Part shown: one piece after another, positions 14,353-23,737 of the stretch
How the letters are laid out: each line of letters opens with the position of its first letter
How positions within the stretch are numbered: the stretch's first letter is position 1
DNA from: Pseudomonadota bacterium
Lineage (GTDB): Bacteria > Pseudomonadota > Alphaproteobacteria > Acetobacterales > Acetobacteraceae
Assembly (NCBI GenBank): GCA_021816925.1
Contig: JAKAWQ010000002.1
Span: forward strand, 62,001-126,000
DNA length: 64,000 bases
Direction: 5' to 3'
Notes under the pieces: model-generated
Told to the model about the DNA's origin: nothing
What the model saw: the letters and a program-made list of their open reading frames with translations, nothing else
Database searches by the model: none
Program-made: the position numbers and the translations under genes

Positions 14353-15303
14353 TCACCGGCCGATCTCTTCCTCGTCCCGCGCGAGGTGCAGCGCCAGCGC
14401 CATCAGCCGGCGGTCTCGCCATTGCTGGCGCTCGGCGAGGCGGGCGCGCGGAACCTTGCGGCTGAGCTCGGTTTCGATGCGCTCGGTAAGCGACCCCGCC
14501 CAAGGCACCGGCTCGGCCTGCGAGTCCGCGAGATGCCGGTAGAGCCCCTCGTACCGCGCAACATAGTCGCGCACTCCCTCGGGCGCGTTGAGGTCGATGG
14601 TCTCGAACGGCCCCATGAACGCCCAGCGTCGGCCGATGCCCTTTGAGATGCCCGCATCCACGTCCGCGGCCGAGGCGTAACCGTTGGCGACGAGGCGAAA
14701 GGCCTCCTGGAGGAGCGCGCCTTGCAGCCGGTTCATGATGAAGCCTTCCAACTCCCGGCGCATCACGATCGGCACCTGGCCGATGCCGCTCATCAGCGCA
14801 CGCGTCCGCTCGAGAACGGCGGGCTCGGTCCAAGCCGCGGGCACCAACTCGACCGCCGGCACGAGATAAGGTGGATTGATGGGATGTGCGACGATGCAGC
14901 GGTGCCGCCCGGCCAGCGTCTCGGTGAAGCGCGAGGGCAGGATACCGGAGCTTGAGCTCGCCAGCACCGTTTCGGGCGCGGCCACTCTATCCATCCGCGT
15001 GAAGATTGCACGCTTCGCCTCGAGCTCTTCCGGAATGTTTTCCTGCACGTGGCGCGCCCCGTCCAGCGCCGCCTCGATTGTTTCGGCGCCGCTGATCCGG
15101 CCCCGCACCTCCGCGGCACTGCCACCGGCGAGCATCCCTCGCGCCTCGATCTCGCTGATGAGAATCGCGGCGGCGCGCAGCGTCTCGCCGGCCCGCTCCG
15201 GGTCGCTGTCATAGAGCGCGACGCGGCACCCGCCGCGTGCGAAGGTGATCGCCCAAGCGCGGCCGATTAGGCCCGCGCCGATGACCGCGACTTTTTCAGT
15301 CAT
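14353..15303 (-). CDS. lambda-crystallin / L-gulonate 3-dehydrogenase family NAD-dependent dehydrogenase
   Basis: A 316-residue 3-hydroxyacyl-CoA-dehydrogenase-fold enzyme. It has the Rossmann start VAVIGAGLIGRAWA with an acidic end of strand 2 (LYDSD), the catalytic His in IVAHPINPPYLVP, EGFIMNRLQGALLQEAFRL, GIGRRWAFMGPFETIDLN and the C-terminal RQQWRDRRLM, all matching the lambda-crystallin family, which oxidises L-gulonate at C3. The predicted reaction is oxidation of a 3-hydroxy aldonate to a beta-keto acid. The start at 15303 has GGGGAG upstream; a TTG at 15318 is less likely. Last gene of the catabolic operon, 25 bases after the BKACE gene. A carnitine-dehydrogenase role is a weaker alternative. 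Confidence 0.85.
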   Translation of the reverse strand: MTEKVAVIGAGLIGRAWAITFARGGCRVALYDSDPERAGETLRAAAILISEIEARGMLAGGSAAEVRGRISGAETIEAALDGARHVQENIPEELEAKRAIFTRMDRVAAPETVLASSSSGILPSRFTETLAGRHRCIVAHPINPPYLVPAVELVPAAWTEPAVLERTRALMSGIGQVPIVMRRELEGFIMNRLQGALLQEAFRLVANGYASAADVDAGISKGIGRRWAFMGPFETIDLNAPEGVRDYVARYEGLYRHLADSQAEPVPWAGSLTERIETELSRKVPRARLAERQQWRDRRLMALALHLARDEEEIGR

Positions 15304-15328
15304 TGCCCGACTCCCCAAAAACCATGCC

Positions 15329-16273
15329 TCAGAAATTCACGCGATCAGCCCCCTTGAGCGAGAGGATCTGCCGCGCCTCGTCGGGTGTCGCGATGCCGAG
15401 CCCGAGGCCTTCGATGATCTGGCGCGCGGCGCGGACCTGCTCGGCGCTTGATCGGGCAAGTTTGCCGGGCCCGATCCAGAGCGAATCTTCGAGCCCGACG
15501 CGCACGTTCCCGCCCATCGCCGCGGCCTCCGCCGCGATCGCAAGCTGGTTGCGCCCCGCGCCCAGCACGGACCAGCGATAGTGATCGCCGAACAGCCGGT
15601 CCGCGGTCCGCTTCATGTGCATCACGTCCTCGGGATGCGGCCCGATCCCGCCCAGGATGCCGAACACCGTCTGCACGAAGAGCGGCGGCTTCACGAGGCC
15701 TCTCTGCAGGAAATGCTGGAGGTTGTAGAGATGTCCGACGTCGTAGCACTCGAACTCGAAGCGGGTTCCCGCGTCGCCGAGCGTGCGCAGCACGAACTCG
15801 ATGTCCTGAAATGTATTGCGGAAGATGAGGTCGCGCGAACTCTCGAGATGCTCGCGCTCCCAGGGATGGCGGAACTCCTTGAAGCGGGCGAGCATCGGGA
15901 ACAGACCGAAGTTCATCGAGCCCATGTTGAGCGAGGCGACCTCCGGCTTGAACGTCGCTGCCGGGCGCACGCGCTCCTCGACGGTCATGTAGGGCGCGCC
16001 GCCGGTCGTCAGATTCACGACCGCTCCGGTGCGCTGCTTGATGCGTGAGAGGAACCGCCCGAACGCCTCGGGCGACTGGTCGGGCTTGCCGGTTTCTGGG
16101 TTGCGCGCGTGCAGATGCACGATCGCGGCTCCCGCCTCGGCGGCGTCGATCGCTGCCGAGGCGATCTCTTCGGGCGTCACCGGAAGATAGGGTGACATGC
16201 TCGGCGTATGGATCGCGCCCGTCACCGCACAGGTGATGATGACCTTGCGCTCCCGCGCTGGGGATTGTGCCAC
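15329..16273 (-). CDS. DUF849 / BKACE family beta-keto acid cleavage enzyme
   Basis: Enzymes of this zinc-dependent family react a beta-keto acid with acetyl-CoA in a retro-Claisen reaction, giving an acetoacetate unit and a new acyl-CoA. The 314-residue protein shows the family start VIITCAVTGAIHTPSMSP, the zinc motif AAIVHLHARNPETGKP, VNLTTGGAP, ASLNMGSMNF and the late VGLEDSLWIG. The GTG at 16273 is well supported by AGGAGA. Placed directly before a gulonate-3-dehydrogenase-like gene, it probably receives that enzyme's 3-keto product. Its substrate cannot be fixed from sequence; a dehydrocarnitine or 2-deoxy-3-keto-aldonate role is possible. Confidence 0.88.
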   Translation of the reverse strand: MAQSPARERKVIITCAVTGAIHTPSMSPYLPVTPEEIASAAIDAAEAGAAIVHLHARNPETGKPDQSPEAFGRFLSRIKQRTGAVVNLTTGGAPYMTVEERVRPAATFKPEVASLNMGSMNFGLFPMLARFKEFRHPWEREHLESSRDLIFRNTFQDIEFVLRTLGDAGTRFEFECYDVGHLYNLQHFLQRGLVKPPLFVQTVFGILGGIGPHPEDVMHMKRTADRLFGDHYRWSVLGAGRNQLAIAAEAAAMGGNVRVGLEDSLWIGPGKLARSSAEQVRAARQIIEGLGLGIATPDEARQILSLKGADRVNF

Positions 16274-16311
16274 TGTCTCCTGCCCTTTCTCGCCTTAACG
16301 ACCCTGTCCGT

Positions 16312-17184
16312 TCAACCGGCGAAACGTGGCTCGGGAACGCCGCGGACGCCGAGATCGTGGATCGCGAAGAGCGATCCCCTGAGCACGCCGTCGCCGGGAA
16401 ACCGCGGCAGCGGCGGCTTGGCCATGCTGGTCACGAAGAGGATGTCGAGGTCCGGGCCGCCGAACATCACGCTCGTCACCTTCTTCACCGGCATCTCAAC
16501 CACCCGCTCGATGCCGCCGTCGGGCCGGTAGCGCACGATCTTGCCGACGTAGACCTGCGCGCTCCATAGGCAGCCCTCCGCATCCACCGTCGCGCCGTCG
16601 AACCCGCCACCGTCGTCAGGCCGTGTGCAGAAGGTGCGCTTGTTGCTCGCCCGCCCGGTTTTCTGATCGTATTCATAGGCGGAGATCTCGCCCGACCAGG
16701 TGTCGGAGAAGTAGAAGGTGCGCCCGTCAGGGCTCCAGCACGGCCCGTTGCTGACGATGATGCCGGTATCGACGGTCGTCGCCGTGAAATCCGGCGCCAG
16801 CGAATAGAGCGCTCCGTTGGGGCCTTCCTCCATCGTGTCCATAGAACCGGCAACGAAACGTCCCGCCTTGTCGACCTTGCCATCGTTGAGGCGGTTGTTC
16901 GGCTTGCCCGGCTCCGGATCGTGGATCAGCGTGACGTCTCCGGTCTTGAAGTCGAGGACGTGGAACCCGCGCGCGAGCGCGATGATCGCCCCGCCCGATC
17001 TGCGGAGGCACATCGAGCCGATCTTCTGCGGCACGTCCCAAGCGCGTACCTCCCGCCCGTCGGCGGTGCAGCGGAAGATGCGCCCGTCGAAGCTGTCGAT
17101 CCAGTAGAGACGCTCCTCCTCGACGTCCCAGAGCGGCCCTTCACCGAGCGTCGTCTTCACGTCGACCAGTACCTCGATATGCAT
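16312..17184 (-). CDS. SMP-30/gluconolactonase/LRE family lactonase (copy 1)
   Basis: A 290-residue six-bladed beta-propeller lactonase of the regucalcin/SMP-30 family, which hydrolyses sugar lactones to aldonates. Metal-ligand segments are TLGEGPLWD (Glu), IIVSNGPCWSPDG (Asn) and FDGATVDAEGCLW (Asp); NRLNDGKVDKAGRF and MFGGPDLDILFVTS also match the family. The start follows GGAGAG. It is a diverged paralogue of the next upstream gene, 18 bases away, so the pair arose by tandem duplication and may act on two lactones. Confidence 0.9.
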   Translation of the reverse strand: MHIEVLVDVKTTLGEGPLWDVEEERLYWIDSFDGRIFRCTADGREVRAWDVPQKIGSMCLRRSGGAIIALARGFHVLDFKTGDVTLIHDPEPGKPNNRLNDGKVDKAGRFVAGSMDTMEEGPNGALYSLAPDFTATTVDTGIIVSNGPCWSPDGRTFYFSDTWSGEISAYEYDQKTGRASNKRTFCTRPDDGGGFDGATVDAEGCLWSAQVYVGKIVRYRPDGGIERVVEMPVKKVTSVMFGGPDLDILFVTSMAKPPLPRFPGDGVLRGSLFAIHDLGVRGVPEPRFAG

Positions 17185-17202
17185 GGCTCTCCGCCCCCCT
17201 TG

Positions 17203-18078
17203 TCAGCCGCGGAAGCGGGGTTCAGGCAGCCCCCGCACGCCGAGCCCATGCACAGCGAAAATCCCGCCCGCCTCGCGCTCCTGCCGCCGCCGCCCCTGAT
17301 ACGGCCGCGCCATCGACGTGACGTAAAGAATGTCGAGATCAGCGCCACCAAAGGAGACGCTGGTAATGCTGTCGGTCGGCATTCCGATCAGCCGGTCGAT
17401 CGTGCCGTCCGGCGCGAAGCGTACCAGGCGCCCGCCATAGACCTCGACGCTCCACACGAAACCCTCCTCATCGACCGTCGCGCCGTCCGGATAGCCGCGC
17501 AGGTGGCCTTCGAAATTCGCAAAGACGTGCCGGCTGAGGAGCGCGCCGGTGGCGGCATCGTAACGGTACGACCAGACGGTCCGTCGAAAACTGTCGGCGA
17601 AGTAGAAGGTCCCGCCGTCGGGGCTCCAGCACGGGCCGTTGCTGACGATGATGTTCTCCTCGAGCTTGGTGACGCGAAGATCCGAATCGAGGCGGTAGAG
17701 GCCGGCAAGCGGCTCGCGCTCCTCATAATCCATAGAGCCGACGAGGAAGCGGCCCTGCCGGTCCACCTTGCCGTCGTTCATCCGCGTTCGTCGGTTCTCC
17801 TTCTCGGGATCGGCGATCAGCCTGGCCTCGCCACTGTCGAAATCGAAAAAGTGGAACCCGTTGCGCAGCGCAACGACCGCTCCTCCCTGGGCGCGCAGGC
17901 ACATCGAGCCGATATGATCCGGCACCTTCCAGCTCCGTCGCTCCTGCCCTCTTGCATCGGCGCGGTGGATCGCCGCGCCATGGCTGTCGATCCAGTAGAG
18001 GCGCTGCTCGGCCACGTCCCAGAGGGGTCCCTCGCCGAGTTCGTCGCGCGCATCCACCAGAAGCTCGATCCGGAACAT
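17203..18078 (-). CDS. SMP-30/gluconolactonase/LRE family lactonase (copy 2)
   Basis: A 291-residue SMP-30 lactonase. The metal-site segments are ELGEGPLWDV, IIVSNGPCWSPDG and YPDGATVDEEGFVW; RMNDGKVDRQGRFLVGSMD and SFGGADLDILYVTS align with copy 1. The start at 18078 (MFRIELLVDARDELGEGP) lies 13 bases after the SDR stop; the frame is open further upstream inside the SDR gene but that part is shadow. It probably opens a lactone formed by the SDR-type dehydrogenase encoded just upstream. Cytoplasmic; no signal peptide. Confidence 0.9.
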   Translation of the reverse strand: MFRIELLVDARDELGEGPLWDVAEQRLYWIDSHGAAIHRADARGQERRSWKVPDHIGSMCLRAQGGAVVALRNGFHFFDFDSGEARLIADPEKENRRTRMNDGKVDRQGRFLVGSMDYEEREPLAGLYRLDSDLRVTKLEENIIVSNGPCWSPDGGTFYFADSFRRTVWSYRYDAATGALLSRHVFANFEGHLRGYPDGATVDEEGFVWSVEVYGGRLVRFAPDGTIDRLIGMPTDSITSVSFGGADLDILYVTSMARPYQGRRRQEREAGGIFAVHGLGVRGLPEPRFRG

Positions 18079-18091
18079 GGTCGCCGCGTCT

Positions 18092-18865
18092 TCAGAGCGT
18101 TTCGACATTGCCGCACACACCGATCGGCTGCCCGGACACGTTGCGTCCGAGCGGCGAGACCAGAAAGAGGACCATGTGCGCAACGTCCTCGGCAGTCACC
18201 ATGCGGCGGAGCGAAACCTTCTCGAGATACTGCCTTTCCATCTCGGCGTAGGGAAGCCCGAGCTCCGCCGCGCGCGCGCCTATCACGGCTTCGATCCGCG
18301 GTCCCTTGACGATGCCGGGCAGGATCGCGTTGACCGCGATGCCGGCCGGGCCCAGCTCCTTTGCGAGGCTCTGCGTCAAGCCGATGACGCCCCATTTCGC
18401 GGCCGAGTAGGGTGTGCGGTAGGCATAGCCGTGCCGGCCGGCTGCCGAGGACATGTTGATGATGGCCCCGCCGCCCGCCCGTTTGAGGAGCGGCACGGCG
18501 CGGCGCGCGCAAAGAAACTGGCCGGTGAGGTCGACATCGATGCAGTGGCGCCACTCCGCCGGATCGATCTTCTCGACCGCGCCGGTCGGCCCGGCGATGC
18601 CGGCATTGTTGACGAGCACGTCAAGCCCGCCGAGTACCTGCGCGGCCTCCCCGAAAAGCCGATCCACCGCGCTTTCCTCGCTCACGTCAGCGAGCGTCGT
18701 GCCGACCCCGAGCGCGCGACCGCACTCGGCAAGGGCCTCGGCATCGACGTCGCAAGTGTGCACCCGCGCGCCCGCCTCGACCAGCGTGGCAACGATCGCG
18801 CGCCCGATCCCCGCGGCACCGGCGGTGACGATGACCCGTTGGCCCTCTGCTCGCAGCCCCGCCAT
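18092..18865 (-). CDS. SDR family oxidoreductase (probable sugar dehydrogenase)
   Basis: A 257-residue classical short-chain dehydrogenase: cofactor loop VTAGAAGIGRAI, acidic residue after strand 2 (TCDVD, favouring NAD), VLVNNAGIAGPTG, catalytic Ser in NMSSAAGRHG, and the PYSAAKWG Tyr/Lys pair. An insertion around residues 195-225 precedes the last strand. The start has GGGAGGAGG. It lies between the ABC permease and the lactonases, so the likely role is oxidation of an imported sugar at C1 to a lactone; oxidation at another carbon is possible. Confidence 0.87.
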   Translation of the reverse strand: MAGLRAEGQRVIVTAGAAGIGRAIVATLVEAGARVHTCDVDAEALAECGRALGVGTTLADVSEESAVDRLFGEAAQVLGGLDVLVNNAGIAGPTGAVEKIDPAEWRHCIDVDLTGQFLCARRAVPLLKRAGGGAIINMSSAAGRHGYAYRTPYSAAKWGVIGLTQSLAKELGPAGIAVNAILPGIVKGPRIEAVIGARAAELGLPYAEMERQYLEKVSLRRMVTAEDVAHMVLFLVSPLGRNVSGQPIGVCGNVETL

Positions 18866-18881
18866 GCCTCCTCCCTACCCG

Positions 18882-20951
18882 TCAGGCCTTCCTCTCGCGC
18901 AGCGCCAGGACAGCGGCGAGCAGAACGAGGCCGAAGATGATGTCGCGCATCGCATTGGGCAGCGTCGTGCCGGCAAGCAGCGTCGAGAGCGCGGTCAGCA
19001 GCAGGACTCCGCCCAGCATCCCGAGATAATGCCCGCGGCCCCCGGTGATCAGCGTGCCGCCCACGACCACGACGGCGATCGAGGGCAGCAGGTAATCATC
19101 GCCCATGCCGAGGGTCGCCTGGCCCGAAAAGCCGGAGAGCAAAATGCCGACGAGGGCGCTGCAGAAGCCCGATAGCGCGTAGACGCCGATCAGCGTGCCG
19201 CCGACGCCGACCGCGGAAAGCCGTGCTACTAGCGTGCTGTTGCCCACAGCGTAGATGCGCCGGCCGAACACCGTGCGGTCGAGCAGGAGCAGCGCGGCCA
19301 GCGCGAACAGCACCAGGAACCACACCACCGGCGTCGGGCCGAGGAAGTGGCCGGTCATGAACCAGCGCTGCGCGGGCGAGGCAAATCCGGACGGCGTGCC
19401 GTTGGAATAAATAAGCGCCGCGCCTTCGAGTATGCCGTTCATCGCAAGCGTCATCACGATCGGCGGCAGGCCGAGCAGGACGATTCCCAGGCCGTTCACC
19501 GCCCCGATAGCTGTTCCGAGCGCGAGCCCGAGCGGTACTGCCCAGATCGCGACAACGTCCGAACCGTGGATCAGACCGGCGGTCAGGATGCCGACGAACC
19601 CGATCATCCACGGCACCGAAAGGTCGAGCCCGCCGGTCAGGATCGCCGCTCCCTGGCCGAGCGCGAGGATCGCAAGAAACGAGCAGAGCACCAGAAGTGA
19701 ATTGTAGTAGCCCGGGTTGGCGAGCGTGCCGCCGAATACCGCCTGCGAGACCCCGAGCACGATGACGAAGCCAGCATAGGCGGGCAAAATCGTGCGCAGC
19801 GCCTCGCCATGGCGGGCGAACCACGAGGCCGCGCCGCCCGGCCCTGCGCGTGCCGGCGCCGGGAGCGCCGGCGCGGGCGCCCCGCCGCGGTGCGCCGCGG
19901 CCAGCGCGCCGCGGGCCCGCGCGGCGAGCTTGTCGCGCGCGAGCCTCAGATAGAACGCAATCGGCGATTGCCGGTTGAGCGAAGCGGCCAGCACCGCCAG
20001 GAGCAGGATCACACCTTCGGCGACCGAGCTGTAGTAAGCCGAAACGTTCAGGACGAGCAGGATGTTGACGATGATCATCAGCGTATACGCACCGACGATC
20101 GAACCGATGCAACCGCCCCGCCCACCGCCCAGCAGCGTGCCGCCCAGCACCACCGCGGCGAACACTTCCAGCAGCATCGGCTGGCCCACCAGCGGATCCC
20201 CCGATCCGGTCTCTGCGGAAATGAACGCGCCGGCGGCGCCGTAGTAGAGGCCGGCCAGCACATAAGCCCAGAACTTCACCCACCCGGTGCGAATACCGGC
20301 CGCATGCGCCGCTTCCTCGTCGCTGCCCACCGCATAGAGCCCCACGCCGAAGCGCGAGTTCTTGACGAGCCGCCACACAAGTGCCGCAACCAGAAGCACG
20401 ACGATCGGTGCCGGCAACAGGTGCGGAATCGCATCTCCGCTGAAGAATGACGCGAAGCCCTGCGCAATCGTCCCACCCGGCTTCTCCATCACCAGGAGCG
20501 TCACGCCCTGCACGATGAACATTGTTGAGAGGGTTACAACAATCGATTGCATGCGCACGAAGGCGACGAAGAAGCCGTTGACCGCGCCTACCAGCGCACC
20601 GGCTGCGAGGGCGACGCCGAAGAATCCCGCCTCGGAGAGGGGCGAGCTTCCCATCGCGCTCGCCAGCACGACATTGACGAGCGAGACCACAGCGCCGGTC
20701 GAAAGGTCGAATCCGCCGGTGAGGATAACGATCGTCTGCCCCATCGCCGCAAGCGCCAGCGTCGCCCCGCCCGTCGACATGAAATGGATCTCGAAATAGC
20801 TGAAGGCACCGGGCGTAATCGCGTCGACGACAACAAACAGGGCGACGAACACCGCGCAGGCAACGATCAGGCCGCGATGGCGCCCCAACTCCACACGCCA
20901 TCCGTGACGCCGTCCGGGGCGCCGGCGTGCGCCGAGCACGAGCGTGCTCAT
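18882..20951 (-). CDS. sugar ABC transporter permease, two RbsC-like domains fused
   Basis: A 689-residue protein with two complete BPD_transp_2 (RbsC/XylH type) permease domains in one chain. The first (about residues 20-330) has QTIVILTGGFDLSTGAVVSL and VVLGGTLLGGGRGG. A linker rich in alanine and proline (about 335-375) follows. The second (about 380-689) has GAAILTGGLDLSVPWMIGF and VVVVGGTLITGGRGHYLG. CUT2 transporters usually use two copies of one permease, so a fused heterodimer-like chain is unusual. Its ATG overlaps the ATPase stop (ATGA at 20948-20951). The frame extends 95 codons upstream but only as shadow of the ATPase gene. Confidence 0.9.
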   Translation of the reverse strand: MSTLVLGARRRPGRRHGWRVELGRHRGLIVACAVFVALFVVVDAITPGAFSYFEIHFMSTGGATLALAAMGQTIVILTGGFDLSTGAVVSLVNVVLASAMGSSPLSEAGFFGVALAAGALVGAVNGFFVAFVRMQSIVVTLSTMFIVQGVTLLVMEKPGGTIAQGFASFFSGDAIPHLLPAPIVVLLVAALVWRLVKNSRFGVGLYAVGSDEEAAHAAGIRTGWVKFWAYVLAGLYYGAAGAFISAETGSGDPLVGQPMLLEVFAAVVLGGTLLGGGRGGCIGSIVGAYTLMIIVNILLVLNVSAYYSSVAEGVILLLAVLAASLNRQSPIAFYLRLARDKLAARARGALAAAHRGGAPAPALPAPARAGPGGAASWFARHGEALRTILPAYAGFVIVLGVSQAVFGGTLANPGYYNSLLVLCSFLAILALGQGAAILTGGLDLSVPWMIGFVGILTAGLIHGSDVVAIWAVPLGLALGTAIGAVNGLGIVLLGLPPIVMTLAMNGILEGAALIYSNGTPSGFASPAQRWFMTGHFLGPTPVVWFLVLFALAALLLLDRTVFGRRIYAVGNSTLVARLSAVGVGGTLIGVYALSGFCSALVGILLSGFSGQATLGMGDDYLLPSIAVVVVGGTLITGGRGHYLGMLGGVLLLTALSTLLAGTTLPNAMRDIIFGLVLLAAVLALRERKA

Positions 20952-22531
20952 TCCCCCGCCCTCACCGCCGCCGCGCCTTCGCCGAGCGCCGCGCGCATGA
21001 TCGTCTCTTCCTCGATCGCCTCGCCGACACATGCCGCCACCGTGCGCCCCTCGTACATCACCAGCACCCGATCGCACATGTTGACGATCTCTGGAATTTC
21101 CGTGGAATGGAACAAAATCGCGCCGCAGGCGTCGGCGAAGGCGCGCATCAGCCGATAGATCTGCTGTTTGGTCCCGACATCGACGCCGCGTGTCGGGTCG
21201 AAAAGGAGGAGAATGCGGCTCTCCGCCAGCAGCCATTTGGCGATCACGAGCTTCTGCTGGTTGCCGCCAGAGAACGCGCCGACCGGCGTATAGAGCGCGC
21301 GCGGCTCGACCTCCACTTGCGCGAGCGCGCGGGCAACCGCCTCATCCTCGCGCGCGACATCGATGACGCCGAATTGCGCAAACCGCTGTACCACCGGCAG
21401 CGAGACGTTGAACCGGCCCGCGAGCTTGAGGAACAGCCCCTCCGTCTTCCGCTCTTCCGGCACCAGGCTGATGCCGATGCCGTTTCGGATCGCATCGCGC
21501 GGCGACGCCAGCACCACCTCGCGCCCGTCCACCAGGATCTTCCCGCGCGCCAGCGGGGCCATGCCGAAGCAGGCAAGAAAGAGCTCCTGCTGGCCCATTC
21601 CCTGGAGGCCCGCAATCCCGAGAATTTCCCCTGCATGCAGTGCAAAACTGGCGCCGCGAAGCTTGCCGGCGGTGGCCACTTCCTGGGCGGCGAGCACTGG
21701 GATCTCGCGCGCCCGTACCGTGGCCGCCCGGGCGGGAAACGTGCTGGCAAGCGAGCGGCCGATGATCATCCTGATCACCTCTTCGTCGCTCGCCGCGGCG
21801 ACCTCCACGGTGCCGATCGTCCGGCCGTTGCGCAGCACGGTGAGCCGGTCGCAGAAGCGCCGCACCTCCCGCAGCCGGTGCGTGATGAAGACAATCGTCA
21901 CCGCCTCCTGCCGGAGTGCGGCGATCCGCTCGCCGAGCCACTCGACGTCCCGTCCCGAGAGGCTCGAGGTCGGCTCGTCGAGAAGCAGGACGCGCGGGCG
22001 GCGGAAAAGGGCGCGAGCGATTTCGACCTTTTGCCGTTGCGCGAGCTCGAGATCGCGGATCTCGGCCCGTGGGTCGATCTCATCGAGCCCGATCGCGGCG
22101 AGATGCTCGGCGACCAGTCGTTCGCCCTGTCGCCTGCGCAACTGCCCGAACGGACCCCGCGGCGCGTCGGGCATCAGCATGTTCTCGGTCACTGTGAGGT
22201 CGCGCACCAGGGTCAGCTCCTGGAACGCTGTCGCAATGCCGTGCTGCCGCGCCGCCGCGGGGCTCTCCAGCGCCGCGCGCTCCCCGGCAAGCGCAATCGC
22301 TCCGGCATCCGGCGAAATCAGCCCGGAAAGCAGCTTCACCATGGTCGATTTGCCGGCGCCGTTCTCACCGAGCAGCGCGTGCGCCTCGCCCGCCGCGACG
22401 CTGAAGGAAGCTTCCTGCAGCGCCGCCGTCGCCCCGAACGTCTTGGTCACGCCGCGGACATCGAGCGCGTCGACAGGTTTCGATCCGCGCGGGAGGGTCG
22501 CGCCGGCAGCCTCCCGCACGGTCACGCTCAT
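20948..22531 (-). CDS. sugar ABC transporter ATP-binding protein (RbsA/MglA type)
   Basis: A 527-residue duplicated ATPase of the CUT2 family. The first domain has an intact Walker A (LLGENGAGKSTM) and Walker B (RVLLLDEPTSSLSG) with the signature region ELAQRQKVEIARALF. The second domain has the degenerate P-loop region typical of RbsA (GIAGLQGMGQQELF) but an intact signature (AFSGGNQQKLVIAKWLL) and Walker B (ILLLFDPTRGVD). It is coupled by ATGA overlaps to the binding-protein gene upstream and the double permease downstream. Confidence 0.95.
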   Translation of the reverse strand: MSVTVREAAGATLPRGSKPVDALDVRGVTKTFGATAALQEASFSVAAGEAHALLGENGAGKSTMVKLLSGLISPDAGAIALAGERAALESPAAARQHGIATAFQELTLVRDLTVTENMLMPDAPRGPFGQLRRRQGERLVAEHLAAIGLDEIDPRAEIRDLELAQRQKVEIARALFRRPRVLLLDEPTSSLSGRDVEWLGERIAALRQEAVTIVFITHRLREVRRFCDRLTVLRNGRTIGTVEVAAASDEEVIRMIIGRSLASTFPARAATVRAREIPVLAAQEVATAGKLRGASFALHAGEILGIAGLQGMGQQELFLACFGMAPLARGKILVDGREVVLASPRDAIRNGIGISLVPEERKTEGLFLKLAGRFNVSLPVVQRFAQFGVIDVAREDEAVARALAQVEVEPRALYTPVGAFSGGNQQKLVIAKWLLAESRILLLFDPTRGVDVGTKQQIYRLMRAFADACGAILFHSTEIPEIVNMCDRVLVMYEGRTVAACVGEAIEEETIMRAALGEGAAAVRAGE

Positions 22532-23652
22532 TGCTCAGGCTTGCCGTTCAGCGCAGCCTGCAGCCCGACCTCCGGGGTACGCGGCGAATAGATCGAGGCA
22601 AACCAACCCGGATTGCTGATGATAGCCGGCTGGAAAACGTTGCAGCCGTGCGCCATCTCCTGCCAAGTGCCTTTGGTGCAAAGCTTGGCGGTCGCGTTGG
22701 TCACGATCGGGAGCGGCAGCTTGGTGAATTTCGGCACCTTCCTGCCCTCGAGAATTTCTACCGCGAGCTTGAGCGCGAGCGCACCGGAATAGGGCGGCGA
22801 AGCATAAGAGATACTGGGGCCGCCCAGCGGCGCGTAGGTGCCGTGCGCGCCCGCGACGGCCGGATCGCCAACGGGGAGCATCTGGATACGGTGGCCGTTG
22901 GAGCCCTCGCCGGCGCACGGCTTGAGCTTGTCGTTCGGGATGCCCGCTTCCTTCTCCATCGACGCGGCCGTATAGCAGCCGACCTGCATCCAGAGTCCGT
23001 CGATGCTGCTCCAGGGGTGGGTGGTGAGGATCTTCGTCAGCACGGTGCGGGCCACCGGCTGGCTCCACATCCCGACGCCTTCAGCGACGATGTGGATGCC
23101 GGGATATTTCGCAAACACCTTCTTGGCAGCCGCGGTACGCTCCGTATCCACGGAGGTGCCCGGCACGCCGGTGATGACGACAATATTGCCCTTGCCGTGT
23201 AGCGCCTTGACCAGCCACTCGGCGGGGATGCGCCCGGCCTCGAGCTGGTCGATGTGCACGTTGTAGGCGCAAGGTTCGGTGATCTCGGAGTCATAGGCGA
23301 TCATCACGACGTGCCGCGCACAGGCGGTCTTCACCACCTGATTGAGCGCGGTCGGCGAGATCGGATAGACCACGATGGCCTGCGCGCCCTCTTCGACCAT
23401 GGCATTGATCTGCTGGATCTGGCGCTGCGCGTCCGGCCCCGCGACCTTGACCTCGAGGTTCACTTTGTCGCGGTACTGCTTCGAGGCGGCCATGGCCTTG
23501 ATCATGTTCGCGGCCTCGGCCTGCCAGTCATTGCCGATGTAGCTCATCGACAGGAAGATCTTGAATTTCTTCCCGGCAGCCTCTGCATGATGTGCGACCG
23601 CGATCACCCCAAAAGCGATTCCCACGACCAGTAAAGGGGCTCTCCATCTCAT
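22528..23652 (-). CDS. sugar ABC transporter substrate-binding protein
   Basis: A 374-residue periplasmic type I binding protein (Peripla_BP_4, ribose-binding group). It has a signal peptide of about 25 residues (LLVVGIAFGVIAVAHHAEA) followed by KFKIFLSMSYIGNDWQ, INAMVEEGAQAIVVYP, VMIAYDSEITEP and VITGVPGTSVDTERTAA. A very strong AGGAGGAGGAAA site precedes the ATG at 23652, as expected for the highly expressed first gene of a transporter operon. The stop overlaps the ATPase start. Ligand not predictable; operon context suggests a sugar or sugar lactone. Confidence 0.93.
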   Translation of the reverse strand: MRWRAPLLVVGIAFGVIAVAHHAEAAGKKFKIFLSMSYIGNDWQAEAANMIKAMAASKQYRDKVNLEVKVAGPDAQRQIQQINAMVEEGAQAIVVYPISPTALNQVVKTACARHVVMIAYDSEITEPCAYNVHIDQLEAGRIPAEWLVKALHGKGNIVVITGVPGTSVDTERTAAAKKVFAKYPGIHIVAEGVGMWSQPVARTVLTKILTTHPWSSIDGLWMQVGCYTAASMEKEAGIPNDKLKPCAGEGSNGHRIQMLPVGDPAVAGAHGTYAPLGGPSISYASPPYSGALALKLAVEILEGRKVPKFTKLPLPIVTNATAKLCTKGTWQEMAHGCNVFQPAIISNPGWFASIYSPRTPEVGLQAALNGKPEQ

Positions 23653-23737
23653 GGCGTTTCCTCCTCCTCGGCGCCGCTTGAGAGCGGCAGCACGGCAAGG
23701 CCGCCCGTTACCGAGCGACTTTTTTCTCGACACAGGT

